A stretch of 64,000 bases of DNA from Hymenolepis diminuta. Taxonomy: Eukaryota > Platyhelminthes > Cestoda > Cyclophyllidea > Hymenolepididae. Positions 1 through 13,700 of this stretch are shown in pieces. The stretch lies in NCBI GenBank assembly GCA_900708905.1, contig CAADRB010000028.1, positions 772,893 through 836,892 on the forward strand. Reading direction: 5' to 3'. A model generated the notes under the pieces. It did no database searches and was not told the DNA's origin. It was given only the letters and a program-made list of their open reading frames with translations. The position numbers and the translations under genes were made by a program. The number at the start of each line of letters is the position of its first letter. Position 1 is the first letter of the stretch.

Positions 1-1441
1 ATATTGGAAAGCGAAAATCAGCAATTGCAAATCTCGCTACCCTTTCCCCAAATTGTAATTCTTATTACCTTAACATCTACTTGTCTGAACAGTATAATGC
101 ATACTAGCTTTATATATAAAAAGGGAAATTATATAAAAGAAACGCAAATTTAGCCTTTGATTTAGATATGCGATTTATCCTTACTTATATCGCTTACATA
201 AATCGCTGTTTTCATGAATTCCATAATCCAAAGTGCATACTTACCATTTCCACTTAATGTAGTCATGAGAGTAATCCGATCGTTACGGACGGAGCATCGA
301 TCGATATCCTGGTAGTTTGTCCTGCATCATATGCCTCAAGCTAAAGCAAACCCAATTTTATGCATAATCTTAATAAAAAAATATGATCCAGCTGTAACTC
401 TATTTGATGATTAGTATATTTATTTGGACAATCAGGTCGATGAAGTCTAAAATGAATGAATCGATACAAGCACTGATGCATCTGTTTAACTGGAGTGCTC
501 TATATGCTTCCTGGCTTTTTTCAACACACCTCGGCTTGTTACATCCCGCTTTTGATTATTTCTTAAATGTAAAAATTTAAGGCGCTGGAAGGGTAACAAC
601 TTTGAAAAAATTCATTAACCTATCAAATAAAACTATAACGCTGAAGAGAAGGTATGTAATAAACATATATGTAAGAATAAGATGAATGAAATTCAAGAAG
701 TACAAGCACGTGGTCAAGAATGAGATAAACAATCTTCGTGAATTAAGAAATTTCTACCTACATTGCCCTATAAAGCCTTGACAGGACGTCTAAAAAATAA
801 ATCAAGGCCACAAAGTAATTCGCACCCCAGGACCTATCATTCGGGTCAATTTACAGTCTAGACAAAAACCCTCATCCATCCAGACAGTGAAAAACCCCCA
901 AGCGTTTACTATGTGGGGGAAACTCATTCTACTATAGATGGTCTTTGTTAAATTAATAAAGCGTCTTGGAGTGACTATCTTCTAATATCTTTTCTCCTTG
1001 AATCAAACAACCGTCGCTTACATTATTAGAAATTGGGAGTTTCATATGAAAATGTATTTTAATCAGTCAAAAAATTTAATCGAAGCATCTATCTGTTATA
1101 AAGTAAATACAGATCAAATAAATTTACCTATGCCAAACCAAATCAACCTTATCGAATTTATAGAGCTGTTTTCAGTTCAAGCATGCTAGTCGTTAATACC
1201 AGAAGACAGAAAGGCTTTCACATTTGAAAAGAGAAACTCTATTTTCGAGTAAATATAGATAGCCAGCAATACAGAAGGTGATACACGCGTGAAAGATATG
1301 AAAAGAGCAGCAGCTTTACGCAGGATATCCAGAAAGCAAACTGCATCAAGGACACAGACCGGCATACAGGTGAATGGGGGTATCTACATTTTCGAAGAAG
1401 TCGTGGTGGAGGAGGGAGGGGAAGGCTTAAGAACTACTTCC
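1..1441. other. 3' flank of the palmitoyltransferase gene, no gene seen
   Basis: AT-rich sequence beyond the stop codon of the minus-strand palmitoyltransferase gene. Reading the minus strand, candidate polyadenylation signals are ATTAAA (plus-strand tttaat at 1058-1063) and AATAAA (plus-strand tttatt at 419-424); neither is proven. Short open frames here have no recognisable protein character. Confidence 0.4.
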
Positions 1442-1704
1442 TCATATAAAAGAGGGAGAGGGTGCCTTCTGGTTGCTGTTACTGGTTGCTGATGTCCTTG
1501 GTGGCTGCTTGTCGCCGCTACCACTGTGGTTGTGAAGGGATGTGTTGGAAGCGGATACTGAGAATGAAGAGGTCGTTCCGAGGGACTCGATTGACGCACA
1601 AGGGGCCACTGCTCTCGGCGAAAATAACGCCGAGAAACGTCTGCTATCCTCCTCATTTCCATCACTTCCCATGGTGTCCAACGGGGTGCCCGCAATATCG
1701 ATGT
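1442..1704 (-). CDS. ZDHHC8: Last exon (10) of the palmitoyltransferase, PDZ-ligand C-terminus
   Basis: Terminal coding exon after a TATAG acceptor (plus-strand ctata at 1705-1709), phase 1, which matches the single base left over by the 6158-6431 exon. It encodes 87 residues starting [11 protein letters not shown], polar and Ser-rich, and ends ...KAPSPSFI followed by TGA. The last three residues S-F-I fit a class I PDZ ligand (S/T-x-hydrophobic). Composition is clearly richer in GC and in Ser/Pro codons than the flanking DNA. That this exon belongs to the same gene is inferred from phase, strand and character of the protein; a missing intermediate exon is possible. Confidence 0.72.
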
Positions 1705-4700
1705 CTATAACGAAGAAAAAGCATAATCAAACCACGAAATTGTGATTTCTAAAAATTCAAACTACTTAAATGAAAATAGTACAAAATTTCAAAAATGGGT
1801 TGAGATTAGGGGCGTTAATATGGGGAAAGGCATAGAAATATATTGAGTTAGGGGAAAAGGCTTGGATATATATGTGCAACTAGACTTATGTCCAGCACCA
1901 GACGAAGATAAACGAGGGTCACAAAGAGCAAAACGCGTTGTAAGGAAGAGGTGTAGGCGTTATGGACCTTCAAAGTGCACGCAAAAAATTATTAGTTGAC
2001 TATTGGTACATGGAAACCACAAATTATGCCAGTTATCGAAAAATACAAAGGAGAAAGAGGAGAGGAGAGTTATTTCGGTGGTTTGGGTTAAAAACTAAAT
2101 CGGTGAACTACGTACCTCAAGCTTTCCTACAGCAGGTAAAAGGATAAAGAGAACGCAAATTTTCAGATGGTTTAAAAACGTGCTTGTAACTCGATTCGGT
2201 TCGTTGATTACCAAAATGCATGTACTTTCGTATGCATTCTCTCGAGCGACTTCCAACTATATCCATGTAAATTAAATGGAATATGTAATAAATCAAGATT
2301 TTCCAGCAGAATCACTAATAATGCTAGGTGATATACTTTGATAATGTGATAATCAGCATGCACGTCAAATCATGCGGGTTTGAAATCCATCGGTACATGT
2401 CCAGTGAAAGGCAAAACGTGAGCTTCACATCGGGCCGGCTCCGACGTGCAACTTATCAGTGTTGCGGGAAGGAAAACACTTTCATTCACTGAGATAGGAA
2501 ATTCACGAAGTATTAAAATGTAACGAATTTTCTCGAACACCGGATTCGCTGTCAGCTTAAAATGTCTACCTCAGTGACAGGGCCAGAAACTTACCTAATT
2601 TCAAGGAATTATTACTACCTCGATGAGATATCAACTATTATGCGCCCTCAAGTTGTTCATTAATATTAGGAACTTTAAACAACATATTTGATCCCTGAGT
2701 GGTCGTCGCAATATCCCAGTCTCTCACATGACTCTTGATGCCACACAAACAGTACCGTTGAAACACGACCTCCGCTACTTCTCCTTCACAACCGCATCCT
2801 CTTGAGCACACAGACCACTCTCCATTCTCTTCGTTTTATCAAGTACTTCCAAGATTTCTGCCAGTAGAGACGCTTGGCGCAACCGAATTCCATCAGTAAC
2901 CTGAGCTTGTAGAGAAGATTGGTTGGAATTAGTGGAGTACAGTCTGCAGCATACCTGAGGACACCTTACGCACTTTTAAAAAAACAGAAAATGTAGCTGC
3001 TAATGAGTGAAACAAACCATTTTTGTAGAAAAACAAATAAACGTAATATTAACCTAGGTTTTATTCCACATATCCTCCCTCGGTTTCTATCACCCACTCA
3101 ATTCGAGTCCGAAAGCGACTGACTACAAGCTTTCATCAGGTGGTCTTCATTCATGTCCTCCATCACTCGGGCTATTGCTCCCATCAGAAAGGATTTGGTG
3201 TTAGGAAGATGCTTATGAACTTCCTTTTCAACCACGCTCCGCCCCGCCTCGTCCCGCCTCCCCCCAAACGTAATAATGCAAAGAATTAAGGTCAGGTGAG
3301 TAGTCAGGAGGCGGCCATAAGTTTGTTGTGTCATGATGATGAGAATTCTCGGTCACCTAATTCTTGGTATTGAGAGCTTCATGAGACGGAGCCGAATTTT
3401 CTTGGAAGACATAGGGCCTTCCTCTATTGCCTACGCCGTCTATCTAGGGCGACTTAACAACAATAATTTGAAGAGTCTCCACATAGGCATCTGCATCTGC
3501 ATTGATTCTAAGGCCCCGTGAAAAAAAGTGAGGGAGTCATGATATGCCCTCTACTGCCCTTCAAAACACTGAAAACCATCACTGTTGGTGGAAACATCGT
3601 GCATACGCCCGCACATAGACACCTATCATTTCTTCGATTGACTTTTTTATCTTGATGAGGGTTTTATCGTCGGAGAAAAAACAAACACACTCCTGTTCTT
3701 CTGAGTGTCTCAATTTGTTTAAGAGTCGTTTTGCACGCATTAAACGATTCTCTTGAGTTGTTTTATCCACATATCCGAGGTCTTGATGAACAACATTCCT
3801 TATGTACTGTTGTTCGTTTAGACATTTGAAGATCTTTGGCAAGATATTGAACATTGACTTCCCAGGATTTTCGTCCATCATGCCATGGCATGCCTCGTCA
3901 TGTCATGCACTCTTCTCCCAAACTCACGTGTTCTGAGTGAGTGAACGGAACGCTGACAGTGCTCTTTTCCTCGTGGGGGCCAATTCATCTCCATTACTTT
4001 CGTTCAACAGCTCCTTTCTAACTTTCCAAACTAGAGATCTGGCGATTTTTAGAAGTCGTGTAATATCTAAATTGTTGTGTTTCACTTTTATGGACACTAT
4101 GACAGCGTGTCTTTTCATTTCATTAGTTATAGTAGTATCTGCTATGGGATTTTTGATGTAAAAAAATACATTAGTTATTATCATCCGATCAGTTTAAATT
4201 ACAAAAATATAAGTGTCTTCAGACACTTTACGCAGGTAGGTAAAAGGTCATAAGGATCGTCAGAAATTAATTAAAGATCGATTTAGAACCAAAGGTGTCA
4301 TTGTAGTCTGGTTCTTAGTTGTGATACTCAGAGCGCTAAATTTTCCGAATGATAATTCTGGCGACTGGATGCAAATAAACATTCCATTTGAAAATGCTTT
4401 TCAAAAGGAAGGCAAAAGGATACCAGTTTGAACATGAATTTAACAACTCTGTGCATGTATACACATACATACATTAACAACAAAAAGAAATCGCAAGAAA
4501 CGGCCCGTAACACGCAGTCAAACATTAACACACAGAGACTCAAACATTTCCAAATAAGTAATGAGTAATTAAAGGGTTGAGAAGAGTTTCTTAATTAGCA
4601 GTTACGTAACCATCTCAGCAAAAGGGAAGCACGCATAGCCAATACTAAACCCATTATTGACATCATGGTCACTCAAGTCACGAACTGGACTAAAATTAAC

Positions 4701-7700
4701 AAGCGTTCATTTCATTAACAATTACATATCCGACTTTTTAGAAGAGGCCCAAAAAAAATAAACTTTGATTGGTGTACAAGCAAAAAGGAACGAAATATCC
4801 CTTTCAAACTCTTAAAAAGAGATTATGTTTTCAAAACTGGAAATGGGAAAAAAACAGTCACTTCCTTTCTTCTTTCCCAACAAATAAGTCAAAATAGACC
4901 TCAAAAGATAAAATATATCTAGGGCGTAACATAGTTGGGCTCGACCAATCTGCGGACAAACATTTTCCAAACTTCAGCTGACTTGTCGATATTGATGAAC
5001 GCATGAAAAGTGCAAATAATGCAAAGGTCAACCACCGATGTATCGGCATGGTGATTGATCGCGTGTTTCAAACAATTTACTTCCATTTTCAAACTATAAA
5101 TAAACTGGCTTGAATCTTCATCCCCGATCAGCTACGGTGATGAAAGAAACTAGGTACATTGGTGATGAAAAGTCGCCTGATCTCAACTTATCACTTCATG
5201 ACATTCAAAAGACTGCTTCACCATTAATTACCTATGAAAAGGTCTGATAGTACCTCTCTACCGATAGAAGCTAATATCTATACTTGATTACAAAATTCAC
5301 CACAAATGTGGGAAGTCTGAGATGGCTTATTTTGATAACAGAAAAAACAGCATTGCTCCAGGTTATTCCAAAAAACTCCCCATGCAATCAATGGAAATTA
5401 GGCCCTTTATTTACTAACACCACAACTATTAAGCAGATACGCACCAAATCATACACAAGGAGGCACCACTCTAAAGCATTCAAATCACATGCCAAACTGA
5501 ATAAAGCAATAAAACCCTCCAAGTGAGTACCATTTAATATTCAAAATCTCGAAGCAAGTAGTGCTCATAGACTCTTTAAGTTTGTTCTGTCGGCCAAAGT
5601 AATCCTAAATAGTCCATTTTCAGTTAAATTCTCGCCAGAGACTTTGAACGTTTCTAGCCCCCTATTGTTATGAGGGATTAGATGGCAAGGGAAGGAGTTT
5701 CAGCTATCTCGGTCCCAGGTTGTCATTACAAACAATGTGCAATATCTAACATGAAACTACAGAGCTTCAACAGTATAATCAAGTGAAGACTAAACGTAGG
5801 ACCGAGGACTCAAATAGTATGCCTAACTGGGGAAAATAGAGCATTCTCCCCATAACTAAAAACCGTTTCATGTTTAAAAATAGAGGACGATGCCATTAAT
5901 CGAAAAAACAGTTTCTTTAACTTTACAGATTCATAGTTGGCTCTCAAACAGTCCCTCTATTGTATCTATTAAACAAGTGTTTCTAGCCTTCTTTAAAGAG
6001 ATTTTGAGATTAAATGGCCCTAGGGTGAGCCATACATACCTCAAGCTCTCCATAAATAAATACAACTAAAATTGTTTACAAAATCAAACGTGAACCCAAA
6101 AGCTTAAATGACATGTAAAAGGGAAGAAAATAGAAGATCCCAATTGGGATAACTAACCGCAGGACCGAGGTGGAATGCGCTGTTGAATAGGATCGCAGGA
6201 GATGAAGTTGGGTGAAAGACCACGGAGTTGCACAAAGTTGTTGTTGCTGTTTGACGACGATAATAGCATGGGAGGAGTCGTAACAAGTGGAGGAAGAGCA
6301 CCGCCACAAGTGTCGCTACCACCACCGTTCTGATAGCAACCAGAATCAGCATCACCACCTCCACCTCGAGCTATTGAACTCGAAACGCCTCCAACACTTC
6401 CATTCTCGTAGAGGTTGCAATAGGACTCTGACTAAAAGAAGGGAGAAAAAGATGACCAGTAAATTCAAAGTAAGTTAACAAGTTTTGCGAAAGAGAATTG
6501 CTAGAAGCAGACCAGTTACTAATAAGCAAAAGAATCGTTCTATACTAATATCTGATTGCTACATATGGACACAATCACCCCACAACAACAACGTCTAGAA
6601 GATCATAAATTCTACATAACTTCTACCTTCGTTAAATTCAACACAACAACAAAATTTAACTTTTATCAAAAGCTATTTCATCAATTAAGATCTTTACAAG
6701 AGCTATATCATGTGGTTAATGCAAAATAGATTACCTCGAAGAAGCAATCAGATATCTATTAGCTTTCATAGTAGATAATAGGTTAGAGAGGTAAACTATC
6801 TGTAGATAAATTAATATTTATGTATGAATCCGAGCACAATAAATAAACAAGCAGAAATTTTATCTTGCTCAATCCATCTCACTACCTGATTGAAACAAGG
6901 ATGCACACAGAAAATGCGGGGTGAGAATGTTTTATTTATTTAGAGAATTGACAATTTGCTGAAAAGTTCACACATTTCTGAGAAAGAGGAAATTCACTTT
7001 ATGATCAAATAGGTAAGACAAAGAATTCAAAACAGAATAATCTTCAGAGCACATTTTGTTTTAAGTCGCAGTGGTGGAAATCTTTAAAAATACTTTTTTA
7101 GCGAAGAGAATTTTTCTCAAAAAAGCGAGTCAAAAAGATGATGTCTTATATTTAAGAGAGCTAACAATCAGTCGAAAAAATAAATAGAGAATACTTACAA
7201 AGAAAAAAACTTTTGCGCTTAGGAAAAAGGTAATTTAAGAGGCCGAAATAAAAGTAGTAATGCTGGATAAGTAAGAGCTCTACAAATATTAAAAAAACAA
7301 AGAAAAATCAATTTAGCACGCATACAAAGCATTGCAATGAGATGAGAATAAAACCTTTTAACTAGAGAAACTACCGAAAATTTGACTTAGTGTGGGAATC
7401 AAATGGGCATTGGGGATTTCATTGAACTTTGGATCACATCAGAAATAATAAGTGGATAGTTAGAAAAGATCAGAGATGCCTGGAATATCAATTCAATCAT
7501 CCACATAATTAAAGATCTCATCGACTTTGATATCAGCATCTCGCAATTAGATATGAGATATCATTATTAAAGCTAGCTGAAGCTTCAGTGTTATAAATGA
7601 GCAATCGCTGATGGAAAACTAGCCAGAGTAAAACAAAGTTTCATATTTTCATTTTGGCTGCATTTTGAGTTAACAATTGTTAATTTATGGCACAAATGAG

Positions 7701-10700
7701 AATAAATAAAGCAGGCCTCCCTACCTTGAACATTGTCCATGTATGAAAACTTATAATTGAAAAGTATGACCATTTAAGGAATACTATTTTATACTTTTAA
7801 TTATTTTCCCACCTTTAAGTCTATTTTGTGGGAGGGTTATATTTTTCAAGGAACCCATTGCGATGCATTTCAAACTGATAGCGCTTCGATTTCGTGACAC
7901 GAAAACAGAGCAAAGTTCATAGAGTGGGGGATCATATTGTGTTGCGTTATTTGAAATTACTTCAAGTGGCTCACTTTTTAGTGTTCAAACGGCTAGTAAC
8001 ACGTGAGTTTACCCTCACATTGATGATAAACAAGCAACTCCACAAAAATCTGGTGAGAAAAATCCAAATTTTATAACTACTTCAGCAAATTTACGTACTA
8101 CCTTATTTTCCGGTATAAGATTTAATGACGTCGATAGCTGAGCCACTCTTTAAAAGACATCAGATATGTTTATCATCGCAAATAATTAGAAATGGAGTAG
8201 AAAGAGAAAAACGGCAAAATGAGATTTTATTTGCCTAGAGATGAGCATGCAGCGGGATGTCTTTTTCTCTTAAATCTCATTTAAGCGCTTTAGCCGGTCA
8301 CTGTGTCAACTCATCTGCATATACGTATGTAAGGATGATTTGATTGGTCAAACCTATGTTTCCTTTTCTTATAACTTTATGGGTACATACTTTAGCCGTT
8401 AGTTCTGGTCTTTTTTCAATCTTCTAAATGCTTTAATTCACACCGACTTTGTGTAGAAATAGAAGTAGAAGACGGGTCTGAAATCGCTTAATCTGTTACG
8501 TTTCTTTACGGATTTGTGGTCTAACTATTTCTCCTAAAATTAAGGAATTCGCTAAAATATACTTCTACGCATTTGATAAATCACACTCAGAGTAATCTCC
8601 CGAACTCCAATATTCGTAGAGTTAATTTCACTCACATTAAATTTTCACAAAAAGGGAACCTTCTGAAAATTTCGAAATTCCAAATAAAATCAGTATATTG
8701 TGTAAATTTAGATAAAAACAGCTCTTTATATGGACAATCAAAAATGTTACTCAGACACAAGAAATCCGGTGGCAGACCATTTGACCACCGACGTCGCACA
8801 CATGTTCATAAATGTCTGCCTGACATCCACGCATTATATGAATAAATTTAGCAGTCCATACCTCATTAAGCACTTTACAACTTTAAATTAACCCTAGATT
8901 CCAAAAGTTCAAACGCTATATCTTAGCGCCATACGGTAGGTAAAACGAATAGCAACCGTATTTTGAGTTTAACTCTTACACCTGAATGTACGAGTGTTTT
9001 GATAATAGCATAGAACACGATAAATAAGACAGAATGTTATAAATGAAATATGATATCGCACAGAACACACGAACACAAGCACTATCACATATAAATATAC
9101 GATTTGGGAACCAATATTAAGTTACAGATTGGATAGGAGACATGAAAAGGATCAATGAAATACACAGAAGTTGTTACTTGGATAAGTTTAGGAAAATGTA
9201 ATAACATTTGAAACTTTCTCACGTGCTAAAATCAACAAATAGTAAAGATGAAATTTGCGTAATCTCCCAATCTTTTAAAATTGGTCAGGAATCAAATGAA
9301 CTTGAATTGGATGAGAGCAGGAAAACAAATACATACCTTCACTGTTGAAAATGTCAAAATACTGATTTCCATACAGTTGTCTTGAGAGCTATCAAAAATG
9401 TCAGGAATAAAATTCTTAAGTGCAGACAGATTTATCTATCTTGGTTTCAGGAATTAAATTATCTCAGTAAATATGTACTCCTTGATCAAATCTCACCTTA
9501 GGTAAAATTCGAAAATACGGGCGAATATAAGCTTCCGATCTTGAAAATGAACATCTAATGAAGTTGCCACCCAATCGTCTTCAAAATCCAAGTTAACAAG
9601 AACGGAACAGTCCTGAATATCAATGAGAAGGCCTTTAGAATTAAGAGGGCCCAATCGAAAGTCAAGTTATATGGAAATAATTAGTTTCAATATCGAAATT
9701 TCTTTCGATGAATATCCCAATTGAAAATGATATATCTTCCTATTCAATTACAAGTACACAAAATTGTATAATTTCAAATACCATATAATTTGTACAGTAA
9801 CAACAGATTTCAAGTAATAAGGTTCAATGAAAACTCCATTTCGAAAGTGCTATAATTATCCGGCATCACCAAATGTCTCACATTATCTGTTTTTTTTAAA
9901 ATCGAAATCAAATGAAAAAACATCGGAGTTGGAAAATTGTCAAGAGGATCAGAAAAGATATGTTTGATTTTTCAGTGAAGAGCCCTCAAATTTTCTTACA
10001 AATAGAATAAGAAGCCGTTGCGAGTGTTATCTATCTGCTCTTGACTGTAAAAAGATAAATTCGAAATACACTCCTTATGGGAAGAATTAAAGCTCGATAT
10101 TTTCAGATTCTCAAGACCTTGACTTCATTACTTAATTCTTCACACCCTCACCAGTTTCAAACCTCAATCGACTTGTCTGCTCTCTCTTATTTTTATTTTA
10201 ATGCAGATGTGCTTTAGCATGATTAAAACTTGTAAAATAACAATACTACCACTCTTAGGCAAGGAACTCTCAGATATGGCTTAGTAACTTCTTGCAAACG
10301 TGGAAAAAGTACAAAAGCTAGCAAAATGAGATATACTAGTATGTATGACTAGTGATTTACGCAATACTTGATAATAAAAGGGAATGAACCTAGAACTACC
10401 GCCTCCCGATAACAGTACAATCTGCTGGTAGGATTTTTTCCTTCATGTCGGGGTCTTGAAGGGAGCACATAGGAAATATATGCAAACAAAAGACTATTTT
10501 TATTGTCTTTGATTAAATGTTCACTTCTATTTTTTTTCAATCCCCAAAAAATTGACTTTGCCAAATCAATCCTCTTACTTTGTGTTCACAGATGTTCAAA
10601 GTAATAGGGATCATAAACAGAAGTGATGATGTGTATAACAGAATGGGAAACGCAGTTACGAATTTATGACTGATGAGACGAAAGAGAAAAAAGTGAATTT

Positions 10701-13700
10701 TCCCTCTCTGCGTTTGAACTTGGATGGAAGCGAAAACAAATTGAATCACAGAGATACATACACAACAGGAAAAAAATCCATGGTCATAAAATGCACAGCA
10801 AATGGATCGATTTGTTCGCATTCATTGGTTTAATTAGTATTGTTATCTGGTTTTATTTGAAAATATTCCATACAAATAAAATTTTAATGCATTTGATAGT
10901 GATTTAACGGAAATGTCATAAAGAATAACGATTTAAAAGGAAAGAGTAGCCTCACTTGGCAACTACCAGATTCATTTCCCATTAATATACTAATATTTCG
11001 TGTTTCAAATTAATGATCATTATGAAAAAAACTGAAATTTTCATCTGATTATGCTTCTAATCTAGAATTATCTGCATTATGAGTTACTAAAAGCAACAAC
11101 AAAAAAACTGTGAATGAAAGAAGGCAGAATGGAATATTTTCGATGTTCTAAGAAATTATAAAATTATGTAAACCGAATTCGTTCACCTGGCACCAGATTT
11201 TTTGATTGCTCTTTTCCACATACGTATTCGAGAATCAAGTCACCTCAATGCTACCCAGATTGTTGAAGAGAAATCATCATTCGAGTAACAGACCTCTCCA
11301 TTTTTTCCTGAGTTTGAACAATTGCAGCTTCGATATGCATCCGTGGGCAACCAATATTATATTAGTGGTGACAGATTGCCTGTGAACTCAATGTTTATCA
11401 GTAAACCGTTCTAAAAAACCATCAAAGAGCACTTTAACGTAATCAACCGGTATAAAGATGCCGATAAAATTTAAACAAATCTAATTTATCCTCTCGCAAC
11501 ATTAAAGCAAATTTTCGAAAAGATTCAATCAAAACCTAAAGATAAGCAGACCAAAAACGGGATTCCGAATAGGAAAATGCAGAGAAATATGTTCTCCAGT
11601 CTTTTCAAGTATGCTTGTGAATTGGGAGTAAAACGATCTTAGAGGGCAACAATACATCAGTATACTGTAAACTAATGAAATAAGGCACAACCGAAGTATG
11701 ATATAAAAAAGCGTATTAAAATGACCTTTATACGTTAGATATAGACAAATTTGGTAGTGAGTCTTTGTTTATAGAAGGAATAGAAAAATAGGGACATTTA
11801 AAGACTTTTCTGTAAAATTAACTTCATATCAGATAAAATATCCCCCGACAATGCAGCAGGGATGATTAGCAACAGTGTACCGGCCTCGTAAGGAATTTGG
11901 CTACGCTTTAAACACAGGTCTTCTTCAAGTAATAATAAAAATAGATATTTATAAACTTTATGTCATGTTTTTCAAAACTAACTTTAGTAAAACGGGAGGG
12001 GTCGCATTTAGTTAAATCAGCGTAATTACATCGGAACTGGAAATAACAAGAAAATAGCAGTGTTTACATTTCAGAAATAACATGTTTATTTAATATGTTT
12101 ATACTCATAAAATAGCCAAATATAATCATCAGAGTATTGAATTGTAATTAGGAGAAATCGTGTTCGAAATATTTATATTACGGTTCAATATACACCTAAT
12201 TCCTCTAAGTGGAAGAAAAGGCTATGGGCACGTAAATAAAGAAACTGCACAGAAGTCAAGTTATATAAGGCCAAATTTCAAAATTTTCATTTTTAAGTAC
12301 ATTTTAACAAATTGCAGTATTGCAAAAAAGGAGTTGAGGGCAAGTAGATCCTTTTTCACAGGAAAAATTTTGGAGTCGATACGAAACTCGTACCCAAATA
12401 CCCAAGCCGCTAGGATAAAGCAATAGTAAAAAAGAATCGAATACACTTGAAACTACATTTTAACATGCACATTTATTCAAATCAAGGAAAGAGCTGAGGA
12501 AAATATGAGAAAAAATAACCCCCTCTTAGAAATGATTAGAATGATAATGTAAGACCCACCAACGAATAAAAACTCTAAACAGGAGAAATTCATAAATTGG
12601 CATTTATATACGAGAAACTCCTGGTGAAATGAGGAGTTAGGGATTGTGGAATGTGAATCAAAACCCAATTTCTTTAGATGAGAAGTAACCGTTGCATAAT
12701 CAGATTTAATTAGCTTTTTTCTGATAATCTTAAAAATGGTTGCTAATATTAGAAGTCTGCTTCTCAAGTAAAGATGATTAGTAACCTTGGTTGTTTGTGA
12801 GGAGACAAAATTTACCATAATCAAAATTATCGAAAATAATATAGAAATTACCGTTCCTAATTACCATGATCATCATATTTAGCAATTGAAAGAATAGATC
12901 AAAGATTAGCATCTAAAATTTATAAACTGACGACAAATAAAGAAAATATATTAATATTGTTCTTCTTTAAAACCTTTAATTCCAATTCAAAGACGTCATT
13001 TATCAAAAGTCAACTGTCAAGGAAATTGGGTAGCAATATCAACCTTTGATATAAAAACACAATTTCCGACTACTTTTCAGGATTTAAATAAATATAAAAA
13101 GAGTGGCTTAGTCAAAATCTCATACTCAAATAAAAACGAACTGAAAAAGAAAACCCTTTTGCTCAAAAAATAAAAAAATAGATCGTGAAAGTTAGAAGCA
13201 ACGCAAACCAACAAACACGTATTTACGCATATGTGTATGAACGCACACTAAAGCTCTTTGGCACGCCAAGAAGTCGAAAGGCAGAGGAGAAAGAAAAAGC
13301 GCAAACTACTATAATAATAAAATGCCACTAATGGAGGCGCAGTAGCGGATACCACCACCACCACAAAGCCACAACTATGATTAAACATGAATACGACAGT
13401 AGCTTCAAATGAACAACCTAGATATTTCATTGGCCCCTGTGCCGGTTTTAAATGTTCTTAGCAAATACCATTCCATAATCCAAGTGACTTGTATAGGTTT
13501 ATAGAAGAGTGAAATGAATGAGGAATCAATCACACAAGATATAAATAATTGGAAGATAGTTCACGTTTTGATTTTTAGAACAATGCCTAACCACTAATAA
13601 CGGTTAGGATTAGAAATATGTGAACTGGTGAGCAATCATAAATGAACTATCCGACCGCCCATAATTGTACCCGGTTCACTCATGTTTGTCAATTAGGGAA

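Larger units (their letters stand above)
1705..6157 (-). other. Intron 9 of the palmitoyltransferase gene
   Basis: 4.45 kb intron between a G|GTTAGT donor and a TATAG acceptor on the minus strand. It holds a full-length but defective Tc1/mariner copy (2959-4234) and a degenerate SINE-like segment near 2350-2460. The minus strand of 2760-2950 has an open, rather protein-like stretch that I could not assign. The rest is plain AT-rich sequence. Confidence 0.6.

Noticed and set aside
3098..4184. Separate small genes at 3098-4184 and 32548-33634
   Set aside because: They are frameshifted pieces and shadow frames of the mariner transposase copies.
6287..6478. Plus-strand His-rich frame at 6287-6478
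   Set aside because: Antisense reading of palmitoyltransferase exon 9; the histidines come from its Gly/Val codons.
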